From Albugo candida (lineage: Eukaryota; Oomycota; Peronosporomycetes; Albuginales): a DNA stretch of 64,000 bases. The stretch is taken from NCBI GenBank assembly GCA_040437565.1, contig JBDOQK010000001.1, positions 124,001 through 188,000 of the forward strand, read 5' to 3'. Shown here piece after piece: positions 54,797-64,000 of this stretch (position 1 is the first letter of the stretch; each line of letters opens with the position of its first letter). A program made the translations under genes and the position numbers. The notes beneath the pieces were generated by a model. The model made no database searches and was not told where the DNA came from. It worked only from the letters and a program-made list of their open reading frames with translations.

Positions 54797-57433
54797 CTAT
54801 TTCCACGAGCGCGTCGCAGACTCCTCGGCTTTCGCTTTGGGTTTACGCGCGCGTGAGACGTTTCTATTGTGCGATGGAAATCGTTTGGGAAGCGTTTGTG
54901 TGTCCATTTCGAGTCTTTTGATTGTGTGCTCCAAACTCTGTCGCAATTTCCATTCGGTATTCCATTTCGCGGAGAGTTCGCATGCACGTCGTTCCAAAGT
55001 TTGTCGTACGTTCTCACTTTTCTTTTGGCATTGTCTCAACACAGTGACATCCTTTTCGAGCTTCTCATTGACTTTTTTGATCGCATTTAATTGCACTTTC
55101 AAACTCATTTGCTTGGGTTTCGTCTTTGGTATTCGTTGCGACGTATCGCGTGCACTTTCGACCTCTTTCGACAACGACTCTGCGAGCTTCCATTTTCGAT
55201 TCACAAGCGCTACTTCCTGCCGTAGGGTCTGTATTTGTATCCAGGCTTGCTTCATAGACGCGTCTTTGTTCTTGGCGATGGCATCTCTTCCAATTTCAAT
55301 GTTTCGAGCTCTTGTGGCCAGCTGCAGGGAACGATACGTCTCGTTGGCTGTGTCGATACCCGGCGCGATATTCACAATCATAAGCGTCTTACAGCTCGCA
55401 TGGAGAACGTCTTGGAGAAGGAATGTGAGCTTCGAGTTTCTGTACGGAACAAATGCGGCTTTCTTGTCGAGCGCTTCCATCACATCAGCCAAAGCCGATA
55501 ACGAGCGATTGATATGAGCTGCTTCTTTCAGCATCACACCTTGGACTCGACTCGTTTTGACACGTTCTGAGCCCGCGAGATCCACGAGGTACAGCTTGCC
55601 GCACGGTCGATCGTCCGAGTTTGTTGAAACGAGTTGGAGAATTACAATCAAATGCGAACGACTGCTTTCCGAATGGACTTTTGTTTCCCCACAAATGCGA
55701 TTCTGATGATATGTGCTCAATGCGAGAAGCGCCTGAGACACAGAGAAGACGGTTTGCATGCGGAGACCCGTGACAACGACTTGTTTGTCTTCATTCTGAC
55801 AGAGTTTGAGGCTTTGGGAACAAGTCTCTGTGCTCAGATCGCGTAATGTATCGTTGTAAATCTCCAACGCGCCCAATTGAACGCGATATGCATCGGATTG
55901 GACGCACGACGCCGTCAGTATAAACTCGAGAATACGATGATTCACGCCGGGATTCTGATCGGTTCCTTGCATGGTGTACGTCTTCCCAGAGCCCGTTTGG
56001 CCGTATGCAAAGATACACGCTTTGTATCCGTCAATGACCGATTGTGCGATTGGTTCGACTTGAGAAAAGACATCGTTTTGCGTTTCTGTCGGTCCAAACA
56101 CTCGATCGAATGTGAAGATTTTCCACGACGCGTCACAAGCGATTTCTTCGGATACATTGCCAGCGAGTACGTTTCTAGCAGCGACATCCGATGTGCTCAC
56201 AATTCGGACAGAGAGATGTTGAGACTTGGTGAGGTCCGGGCGTACACGACAGACAACTTGGATGTTCCCAGTGACAGTTTGTAGCCGCGATAACAGAACT
56301 GCATTTCGTTTACGTTCCTGATGATATTTTGATGTGATGTGATCCGTAGACGCGTCAGAAGCTTTGCAGGTGTCCGGATCACATGTGTGTGACTTCGAGG
56401 TCGAAATTGTGGAGCACGAGGACTCGGGAACTTCGATGGAATCGCTACGTGATCTCGGTTTGTTGGATGATTGGATGTCGATTTTCCACGAGGCGATATG
56501 CTTTTTAAGAATGAGAATCTCTTCGATTTGCATCAATATCTGCTCTCCAAGTGTTTGTATCTATAAAAAAGCCAGAAATGGACGATATGAGCGATCTGTA
56601 CAATGCGTTCATTCTCAAAGCGTATCAAAGCCCTTACATACTCGAAACTCCCGCTCAGATGCGTCTTTTGTCTTTTCGGTAAGCTCATCTGTGAGCTCAA
56701 TGAATTCACTTTCCATCGCTTCCGTGCGCGTTCCCTGCGTGTTATGTTGTCTCACTTCCTCTTCCAAACAGTGACGGAGCTGTCGTTCTTCTTGGAATTC
56801 AGCTGTAAGTATTTTCAGATCGTTTTGTAGCGATTCGATAACACTTTGATACTCTTTGGGCGCTGTGTCTGTGCTTACTTTCTCGTAATTTTGTTGTTGT
56901 AAATCTAATTCGAGTTTCAAATCGTTTATGTGTGTGCGAAATCGCTCCTCTTTGAGCTGTTGTTGTCGCTTGAGCTCTTCATTTTCACTTGTTAAAAAAA
57001 TCCTTTCTTCCATTTCGCGCTCGAATTGATGCTTTAAATCGGCTTCTGTCGCTTTTAAAATACGAATTTCCGTGAGAGATTCATCCAATTGCTGTTCCAA
57101 TTGTATTTTGCCACGCTCCAGTTCCTTCACATTGGACAGTAATAATGCATTCTGCTCCTCGGAAAAACGGAATTCGTGGCTTAATTGAGTGAGACGATCA
57201 CGCAGAAGCTGTATTTCGTGTTCATATGTCTGTACGCGTTTGCTCAAATGCGTGTTTCGGGCTTCGGTGCGAGTAAGTTCCTGCTCGAGTTCTTGTTCGA
57301 GCTCATGACTTGATTCTGTGTACTCTTCAAACGCGGTTTGTACTTGTTTTAACTCTTCGCTTTTTCGCTCTAACGCTAGACGAAGGCTTGAAATACTGAT
57401 TTGATGTTGATCCGATTCAATTGCGTGGTCCAT
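54797..57433 (-). CDS. Kinesin-14-like motor with N-terminal NudE-like coiled coil
   Basis: Two exons (57433-56642 and 56560-54797, intron 81 bases, phase 0) encode 851 residues. Residues ~15-260 are coiled coil; the first part (FEEYTESSHELEQELEQELT and RTEARNTHLSKRVQTYEHEI) strongly resembles the N-terminal coil of NudE/NDEL1. The motor domain begins near residue 350 with the kinesin-14 neck (LLSRLQTVTGNIQVVCRVRP), P-loop AYGQTGSGKTYTMQG, SESSRSHLIV and LVDLAGSERVKTS. A basic coiled-coil tail follows (ends AKAEESATRSWK), so the motor is internal rather than strictly C-terminal. Minus-end-directed movement is inferred from the neck. The first 42 coding bases recur at 57816-57857. Confidence 0.82.
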
Positions 57434-57715
57434 TTGCGTGTATGTATGCTGCAAAAAAGCTTTAGAGCGCTTTCATGCGATGAAAACACGAATGCGAATC
57501 ACAGTAGCTATTTCTAGCCAATCCGGTGACTGCTAAGACTATTTTTAATCAATCGCGTTATTGGAACTGTTTGATTGGCTTATTCCTGCGTGATATATAT
57601 AGAACATTTACAGATTGGCTAAAATGTACGATTCTATTTTTTTAAGACGCATTCGACTCTTATGATCGCATCGAATGGAAAAGTGTGGCTGTGGCTCGCT
57701 TTGCGTGTTGTAGGC

Positions 57716-58141
57716 NNNNNNNNNNNNNNNNNNNNNNNNNNNNNNNNNNNNNNNNNNNNNNNNNNNNNNNNNNNNNNNNNNNNNNNNNNNNNNNNNNNNN
57801 NNNNNNNNNNNNNNNAATACTGATTTGATGTTGATCCGATTCAATTGCGTGGTCCATTTGCGTGTATGTATGCTGCAAAAAGGAGCTTTAGAGCGCTTTC
57901 ATGCGATGAAAACACGAATGCGAATCACAGTAGCTATTTCTAGCCAATCCGGTGACTGCTAAGACTATTTTTAATCAATCGCGTTATTGGAACTGTTTGA
58001 TTGGCTTATTCCTGCGTGATATATATAGAACATTTACAGATTGGCTAAAATGTACGATTCTATTTTTTTAAGACGCATTCGACTCTTATGATCGCATCGA
58101 ATGGAAAAGTGTGGCTGTGGCTCGCTTTGCGTGTTGTAGGC
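57716..58141. repeat. 100-N gap plus redundant copy of 57392-57715 (2-base difference)
   Basis: Ns at 57716-57815. Bases 57816-58141 repeat 57392-57715, but the second copy has two extra Gs in the 5' flank of the kinesin-14 gene: gcaaaaaagct (first copy) against gcaaaaaggagct (second). It is the only difference I noticed between any pair. Confidence 0.9.
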
Positions 58142-60409
58142 ATAGTGAAGGGCGGAATTTATGACTCATGGAAGCCACATGAATATTGTAATGACCTTGA
58201 CCATATCGAATCCACACGTATCGAGCCTTTGACGCTAGCAGAGCAACATCAAGTCGAATCATTGCTTCAAGTGCAGGTTTGTGAGCCGACATGGCTGTTT
58301 GTGGGATAGTTGGACCACCAGTTCTTTCAGGTATTAGCACGTCATGGCAGTCGTGCTCCATACGGCCGGATATTTTGCTGGGATGAGAAAAAAAATAATC
58401 CAATGAATGCGCAATGGAATTGCTCGACGACCTCGGTCTCGGTGAGTTCATTCGTAATTGCCTATTCATCATGGCTAGTTTTGTAATAACGGGATAACAA
58501 TTTCGGAAAAGTCACAAAACATCGCAGTTAAGTCAAGTGCCGCAGGATATGGAAGATTGTTCCGAAAGCATTACACGAAAGGGCTGAATATCCTGAAAGG
58601 AGATTGCGTAGTCGGTGGATTACTTCCAGAGGGTCGAGAGCAACATGCTTTCAACGGATTGTAAGCCAAATTGTGCTGATTTGTCGTTTTTTCGTCTAAA
58701 GCATTGGTCCTCGCAGGTACCTACGAGAAGCTTATATCGGTCCGAATCCATTCAATCTCCTCAAAACCGCCAATATTTCGGTACGCTAAAGGATTATTTT
58801 TCATTCCAATTCACAAGTTTCTGTAGAACATCGATACTCGTCGCATTTATCTTCGAAGCGATGATCAGGAACGCACACTTGGATCGGGTCAGGTAGGTCC
58901 TTGCCGGGCTTCATACACGGGATTTCGACGCTGATGTGGTTGCAGGTCTTGTTTGATGCTTTCTTCCCACCAGATGCTAGCGAGTCCAAGGCATTAGGCG
59001 ACCTGCTTCAGTGGAATGTCGCGGATTACTCCACCGATCACATAAACGCNNNNNNNNNNNNNNNNNNNNNNNNNNNNNNNNNNNNNNNNNNNNNNNNNNN
59101 NNNNNNNNNNNNNNNNNNNNNNNNNNNNNNNNNNNNNNNNNNNNNNNNNAGCTTATATCGGTCCGAATCCATTCAATCTCCTCAAAACCGCCAATATTTC
59201 GGTACGCTAAAGGATTATTTTTCATTCCAATTCACAAGTTTCTGTAGAACATCGATACTCGTCGCATTTATCTTCGAAGCGATGATCAGGAACGCACACT
59301 TGGATCGGGTCAGGTAGGTCCTTGCCGGGCTTCATACACGGGATTTCGACGCTGATGTGGTTGCAGGTCTTGTTTGATGCTTTCTTCCCACCAGATGCTA
59401 GCGAGTCCAAGGCATTAGGCGACCTGCTTCAGTGGAATGTCGCGGATTACTCCACCGATCACATAAACGCCAATGAGAACATTTGCCCCATGATGAAATA
59501 CGTACGACCACACTATTTATCGTAGCCATAATTAATGTTGAGTGTAGATTGCGGATCTTTCGTCCACATCAAAAACATTTCATGATCATATTACAAGCCG
59601 CCCTGTGTTGGAATTAGAAGAGCGATTTTCCGCTTCTGTTGGTAATTTCAGCTGGAATACCGTGTTGGAATGTCTGAGTGTAGCACGTTGCAATAATCTT
59701 CCACTTCCCAATGGTGTGGACGAAGCATTATTCACCAGAATCTTCCAAGAAGTCGAATTACGACAGGGTCTTTTTTTGACCTTTAATGACTCGTGGTACT
59801 CCAAAGTCGCAATGCAACCTCTTTTTCGTGACATAATTAACAACATCGATGACGCTATCGGCAACGAGGAAAATTACGCAAAGCTGGCCATTTTTATGGG
59901 TACGAGAGTCTATTGGTGTATCAAGTCTCCTGATCTGTATCGTAGGTCACGATGCAACGTTGATGCCGTTCTTGGCTGCTCTGCAACGAGACAACTGGAA
60001 CAAAACATGGACACCGTATGCAGGGGCATTTGTGTTGGAGCTATACAAAACGACGAATGGCCATGCTGTTCGAGCTTTATACAAAGGGAAACCAATCAAG
60101 ATTCCCGACTGCAAACACTGTAAGCTTAGACTCCATTCCATTTAAGGTTTCCATGTCTTTATTGCTGTGAATGCAGCTCTTTGCGATGTGAAAACCTTTC
60201 TTGGATCTTTGGATTATGCTCGGTCTCCACGCACTTGTACCGAGCCAACAACTGGAATACTTGCATCCTCATCTCAGCATCTCTTTTGGTATCGATACTT
60301 TGCACCATTCATTCTGGCGATTATAATCGTTTTCAGTGCGATGCTCGTTTTTCGTTCGCGCAATCAGCCTCGTTCCAGTGAACAGGAGACGCTTCTTTCC
60401 CCTTCATGA
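58088..60409 (+). CDS. Membrane-anchored histidine acid phosphatase
   Basis: Start ATG 58088 (exons 58088-58276, 58331-58441, 58512-58660, 58717 onward, with several more). A signal peptide (VWLWLALRVVGIVKG) is followed by the catalytic motif ARHGSRAPY, then YLRSDDQERTLGSGQVLF in the middle and the catalytic HD pair in MGHDATLMPF near the end. This is clade 2 of the histidine phosphatase superfamily, like lysosomal/prostatic acid phosphatase. A C-terminal helix (YFAPFILAIIIVFSAMLVF) and short basic tail ending ETLLSPS make it a type I membrane protein of the endolysosome or surface. The gap at 59050-59149 and redundancy interrupt it but not its real structure. Divergent from kinesin-14 by 230 bases in the second copy. 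Confidence 0.88.
59050..59470. repeat. 100-N gap plus redundant copy of 58729-59049
   Basis: Ns at 59050-59149. Bases 59150-59470 repeat 58729-59049 (321 bases), duplicating two small exons of the acid phosphatase (those with GPNPFNLLKT and LRSDDQER). Confidence 0.93.
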
Positions 60410-60563
60410 CTGTAGTGGTGCTGATTTGACGTCTTAAAGGCTTTGAAATGGCAATGTGTTCATTTTGTTCCCACTCTGTGACGTTACATGACTGATACGT
60501 GTTTGTTAATATTGCGGAATGTAATCGATATGATATCTAATATGTTAGTAACATTGAAGAGGG

Positions 60564-62430
60564 ATGCGCTGGGTGCGATGCTTAAGCAGCTACCAATCGA
60601 TCGCAGCTTTCTCAGCGACACTTGGAATTGCGCTAAGCCGCATCCAGAGAAGGCGATTTACCCGTGCTGGACTGGATGCTTTCTTAGATTTCGAAAGACG
60701 ATTGCAAAGTGAAAAAGAGGAAAAGAATCACAATAAGTTGGTGCGTAATTCACACTATAGCGATTTCCCACCATCATTCGCGTGGTTGCAATAGGGAACA
60801 AAGGATGACATGCCTCTCACTGAACTCACGCCGCCAGAGAAACCATCAGAGGAAGAATGTTGTGGTCGTGATTGCCCCAATTGTGTCTTTTTAGTGTATC
60901 AGGTGCATGCAAACTCAGTGCTCAACCTATTCTCAAACAGGTATGATGTACTCACACGTTTATTTAGGAAAAATTGCTCGAGTATGAGAAATGGATCCAG
61001 AAATTGCGCAATCCAAAACTATTGAATGAGAATCGTTCTCAACCTGCCACCAGATATGAGATTGTGTATCTCGATTCTAATCACTTGACAGCCAGCCAGC
61101 ATCAATGGATGGACGAGAACCAAGACACAGAATTTCAAGTCGTTGAGAACCAATTGATTGCACCTGACCATCCAACCCAAGACGGCTGGACCCGTTCTGT
61201 TCGACATATTGAGTTTGCAATAAGCGAACGACAGAAAAACCGTTTAACGAATCAATGTGCCATTAACTTTGCAGTTTATGTCCCCAATTCACCAACACAA
61301 GTCGATCGATTGCTAAAAATCCTAAACGCAGATGGCAATCAATTGTTCCAAGCGACTCGGAATGCATCCATTCAAAAATTCAATCCTCGTGAATTCAAAA
61401 ACACCAGAAAGCGTTTAATTCCAAAGCCATTCGAGCACATTGCAAACATTCGCGAAGCTCTCTTATGGACATTTGATTTAGAATCCACTCCGCCGTCATC
61501 TTTTATGAGTGGATTGTCCGCTTTCTGCACCGATCCCAAAGAGATTGAACTTCTCAATCAACCGGATGCCGTTCAGCAGCTTCAGGCTCAACGGTACGCG
61601 TATTGATGCATTTTCAAGGTGATTGGAATCATCAGCACCGTTGTGTAGACCTGAAAGCACAAACGTCTCTATCATCAAAGTAATGGAGCAACTCTCGTCG
61701 TTATCGCTGGATTTTGCGTCTTTGTATCAAATCGCACCATTCAATCCACCGCGCTATTACACAATTTCTTCCTCTTTGGAATTTGATCGGAATGCTATCT
61801 CCATCACGTTAGGATACCGGTATCACTCTGACGTGGAGCGCGGTCGATGTTGTTCTTGTTATTTATCTGCGATAAAAGCGAAGGACAAAGTGCGCGGCGC
61901 AATGTATCAGTCGCTTTTCATATATCCAGACACAAATCAACCAATCATAATGGTTGGGGCTGGGACAGGAATTGCTCCTTTTCGCGCGCTTATTCAGCAA
62001 TTGCGGGTTGAAAAATCGAATAAGAATCGATCGCGCCCGACTCACTTGTATTACGGATGTAATGGGGATATTGATTTTTTGTACAAAAAGGAGATCGAAG
62101 ATGCGTGTGCGAAAGGTGTACTCAGCTCATTACACGTTTCATATTCTCAGCCAAGTTCTGAATCTCAGGTAGGTGACACGCGTCTGGGGCACACAGTCCC
62201 CTTTTCTGAATCGTATCTACCTTTCCAATTAGGGTTTCTACGTGCAAGATGAATTGTTGGCGCAAAAAGCGTTCATTCGTAGTCATTTATTACATGACAA
62301 GGGGCTTTTGTATGTCTGCGGGAGTCGAGTGTTAGGACAGTATATTCGTCAGACACTGGAAACGATTTTGGACACCAACGTTTTGGATGCGCTGATGCAT
62401 CGCAATCAAGTCATTTTTGAGACGTGGTGA
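60564..62430 (+). CDS. OXLD1-like domain fused to a P450-reductase-type FAD/NADPH module
   Basis: Five exons (60564-60740, 60795-60902, 60968-61593, 61658-62168, 62233-62430) encode 539 residues. The Arg-rich start (SRIQRRRFTRAG) suggests a mitochondrial presequence. ECCGRDCPNCVFLVYQEKL is the Cys cluster of the oxidoreductase-like domain (OXLD1). The rest is the reductase half of diflavin enzymes: connecting domain (INFAVYVPNSPTQVDRLLKI), FAD motif RYYTISSS, NADPH site GAGTGIAPFRALIQQ, YYGCNGDIDFLYK, and a C-terminal Trp that in this family stacks on FAD. There is no FMN/flavodoxin domain, so electrons must leave through a partner or the Cys cluster. It follows the acid phosphatase by 154 bases. 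Confidence 0.83.
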
Positions 62431-62725
62431 GCAGCTGAGAACAGATGAGGATGCGTCATTCTCTCTATCTGAGACGTGTGTGAGATGAGTGTCCAATCAG
62501 GTGTAAAATGCCCTAAACATTTTTATTCTTTCATTATTTCTGTAAAAACGCGTATATTGCAATTCGACCTTTCTTACGCCTTCTCTTACAATAATTTCGT
62601 CTCAAAGTCGCAAGCGTAAGCAGTTGTCCATAAAAGAATCAAGCAATCATAGCGACTTGGGTGACGAACTTTATTCATTTCTCTTTCCTCGTCAGTCAGT
62701 TCAATTCACTTTAGAGCCAGATTTA

Positions 62726-63595
62726 ATGACGGTTTTACGTCCATGGGAGTCAACTTCGTCCTTTGAGATGGGGCCTACCTTCCCTTGTCGCTCCAACAAT
62801 TCAGCCTGCAACGGATCTTCATTCCCTCAACTCACGCACTTGCCATCCGATACAAATACTGCAATAACAGCCTACAAGGTGCGAAGTCACAGTGTATCGA
62901 TTCGGGAGAAACGTGCACTTACGCCATGTTGCGACCATTCCCTGGCACGATCGTGTCCCTCCTTTCGCCCTTGCGACTGTGACGATGATAAGGACAGTCT
63001 CACTGGTATCAAGAGATTTTTATCGCTTAATATTGATCGCAATTTTATGACATGGAAACAATCGGTGCGCGCTGCCGTTCCAAAAATCATACATGGAAGC
63101 TCTCATTCCTCGAAAGCAAGAAAAGGTGTCGTATACGCTGAAGACGGTACTATCGTGAAATGTCGATTTTGTGACATCCTCGATTCGAAACAAAAGACTG
63201 AGATTCTTTATCAAGATGCATTTTTGGCTGTATTCCGACCGCTCACACCATTGGCTGGAACACACATTTTAGTGGTCCCACGATGTCACATACGAAATGT
63301 GAAGGAACTCACCATCGCCCATCGATCCCTTTTACAGCGAATGCGCATCGTGGGCGAATACGTACTGGCCCATCAAACAACTCAGACTCAGGCTCAGACG
63401 ACCTCATCTGATCCCGAGATCAATAAGTTCGCATTTCACTTGCCTCCATTCAATAGTATCGACCACGTTCACATGCACGCCTTCCGTACACCGCGGAACG
63501 CATCAGTCAACTCATTCCATGCTTTGAAGTACTGCACAGAAACCTGGTGGTGTCAATCATACGAGAAAATAATGCAACAATTAGCATCCGCATGA
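62726..63595 (+). CDS. HIT-domain (HINT-like) protein with long N-terminal extension
   Basis: From the first in-frame ATG (62726) 289 residues; reading is open upstream to about 62545, so a 5' exon is possible. The first ~135 residues are Ser/Cys-rich and unlike any family I know. The C-terminus is a HIT domain: CRFCDILDSKQ at its start, YQDAFLAVFRPLTPLAGTHI, LVVPRCHIRNVKEL, and the histidine triad in SIDHVHMHAF. HIT proteins are nucleotide hydrolases or transferases acting on AMP-linked substrates. The extension is unusual for HINT, normally only ~120 residues long. Confidence 0.8.
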   Translation: MTVLRPWESTSSFEMGPTFPCRSNNSACNGSSFPQLTHLPSDTNTAITAYKVRSHSVSIREKRALTPCCDHSLARSCPSFRPCDCDDDKDSLTGIKRFLSLNIDRNFMTWKQSVRAAVPKIIHGSSHSSKARKGVVYAEDGTIVKCRFCDILDSKQKTEILYQDAFLAVFRPLTPLAGTHILVVPRCHIRNVKELTIAHRSLLQRMRIVGEYVLAHQTTQTQAQTTSSDPEINKFAFHLPPFNSIDHVHMHAFRTPRNASVNSFHALKYCTETWWCQSYEKIMQQLASA

Positions 63596-63623
63596 CAAGA
63601 GCTCTGTATTACGCACTTATCGT

Positions 63624-64000
63624 CTAAGTTTCAGGACATAGAACCGACGGGAACAACATTCCGATACGCGATTGTAAATGAGCTGCCAGATCATTATCAC
63701 CACGCTCTTGTGCGAGCTCCAACACGTTCTCATACACAGACAACGCTTCTTTTGTCTGTCGCCAATTCCAACGCTGAGGACCTCCATCAATGTTCTTTGG
63801 ACGGATCAATACATTGGTCATTGCTGTATCGCCTTCCAATTGACTCGCATTCTCGTCTGTGGACTCTACTATTTCGATATTGGACTTTTCAAATAGATCC
63901 AGCAATTTCAGCCCACGTTCCAGGTCCTTGTTCGCGTGTATACTTCGTGCCAACTGACATGTGTCATACACATTGATTTTGAAATCGTTCTGCTCAAACC
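63624..64000 (-). CDS. 3' end of a TPR-like gene, runs off the window
   Basis: Reading is open from the right edge to a stop at 63624, at least 125 residues. It shows helix pairs such as YDTCQLARSIHANKDLERGL with LKLLDLFEK and TKEALSVYENVLELAQERGD, which fit TPR-like repeats, separated by an acidic loop. It converges on the HIT gene with 28 bases between stops. Family not recognised. Confidence 0.5.
   Translation of the reverse strand, partial: FEQNDFKINVYDTCQLARSIHANKDLERGLKLLDLFEKSNIEIVESTDENASQLEGDTAMTNVLIRPKNIDGGPQRWNWRQTKEALSVYENVLELAQERGDNDLAAHLQSRIGMLFPSVLCPET

Noticed and set aside
1-64000. Transposons, retroelements, viral fossils, CRISPR arrays, tRNA or rRNA genes
   Set aside because: No reverse transcriptase, transposase, integrase or capsid-like reading, no terminal repeats other than the contig overlaps, and no cloverleaf I could recognise by eye. 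A tRNA or repeat search program would be needed to exclude small ones.

Overview
The window is nuclear DNA of a compact eukaryotic genome. I read it as an oomycete, most likely a white rust (Albugo) or a close relative. This rests on the mix of gene families (a plant-like vacuolar sorting receptor beside flagellar, fungal and animal-like families), Cys/His-repeat proteins of the kind oomycete annotations call 'WRKY19-like', a many-domain DH/PH/FYVE exchange factor, very short GT-AG introns (about 36-110 bases, mostly 40-60, with CTAAC/CTAAT-like branch points) and intergenic spaces of often under 300 bases. About 31 protein genes can be supported, many only after splicing exons together. I see no transposon, retroelement, viral fossil, CRISPR array, rRNA or tRNA.

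The most pervasive feature is an assembly artefact. There are eleven runs of exactly 100 Ns. At nine of them the sequence just before the Ns (44 to 2401 bases) is repeated just after them, so two overlapping contig ends were scaffolded side by side instead of merged. About 7.3 kb is redundant, and the real unique sequence is roughly 55.6 kb. The partial second copies (DOT1, GPCR, membrane protein, zinc finger, RhoGEF, sorting receptor, kinesin-14, acid phosphatase) should not be counted as paralogues. The two other gaps, which flank the CHD remodeller, show no overlap.

Layout. 0-10.6 kb: zinc-ribbon protein (5' partial), ER DnaJ, DOT1-like methyltransferase, an unrecognised small gene, BolA, CCDC148-like coiled-coil protein. 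10.7-25 kb: large 7TM receptor, two head-to-head small genes, kinesin-3, SPC25, RBM48, SIP5/DA2-like RING protein, multi-pass membrane protein, an unrecognised spliced gene. 25-36.6 kb: cyclic-nucleotide phosphodiesterase, C2H2 zinc-finger protein, tandem DH-PH-FYVE exchange factor. 36.6-45 kb: coiled-coil protein, ribophorin II, a fused phosphoglycerate dehydrogenase/phosphoserine aminotransferase, RGLG/copine-type RING ligase. 45-64 kb: CHD remodeller, a coiled-coil protein (possibly augmin-like), vacuolar sorting receptor, exocyst SEC5, kinesin-14 with a NudE-like coil, membrane acid phosphatase, OXLD1-like/FAD-NADPH reductase fusion, HIT protein, and the 3' end of a TPR-like gene.

Themes: membrane traffic (SEC5, sorting receptor, RPN2, ER DnaJ, FYVE GEF), microtubule and mitotic machinery (two kinesins, SPC25, possibly an augmin subunit, CCDC148), and signalling (7TM receptor, phosphodiesterase, RhoGEF, two RING ligases). 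The most notable points are the serine-pathway fusion whose dehydrogenase half has lost key active-site residues, the NudE-like/kinesin-14 fusion, and the receptor with a tandem Cys/Trp repeat ahead of its 7TM domain.
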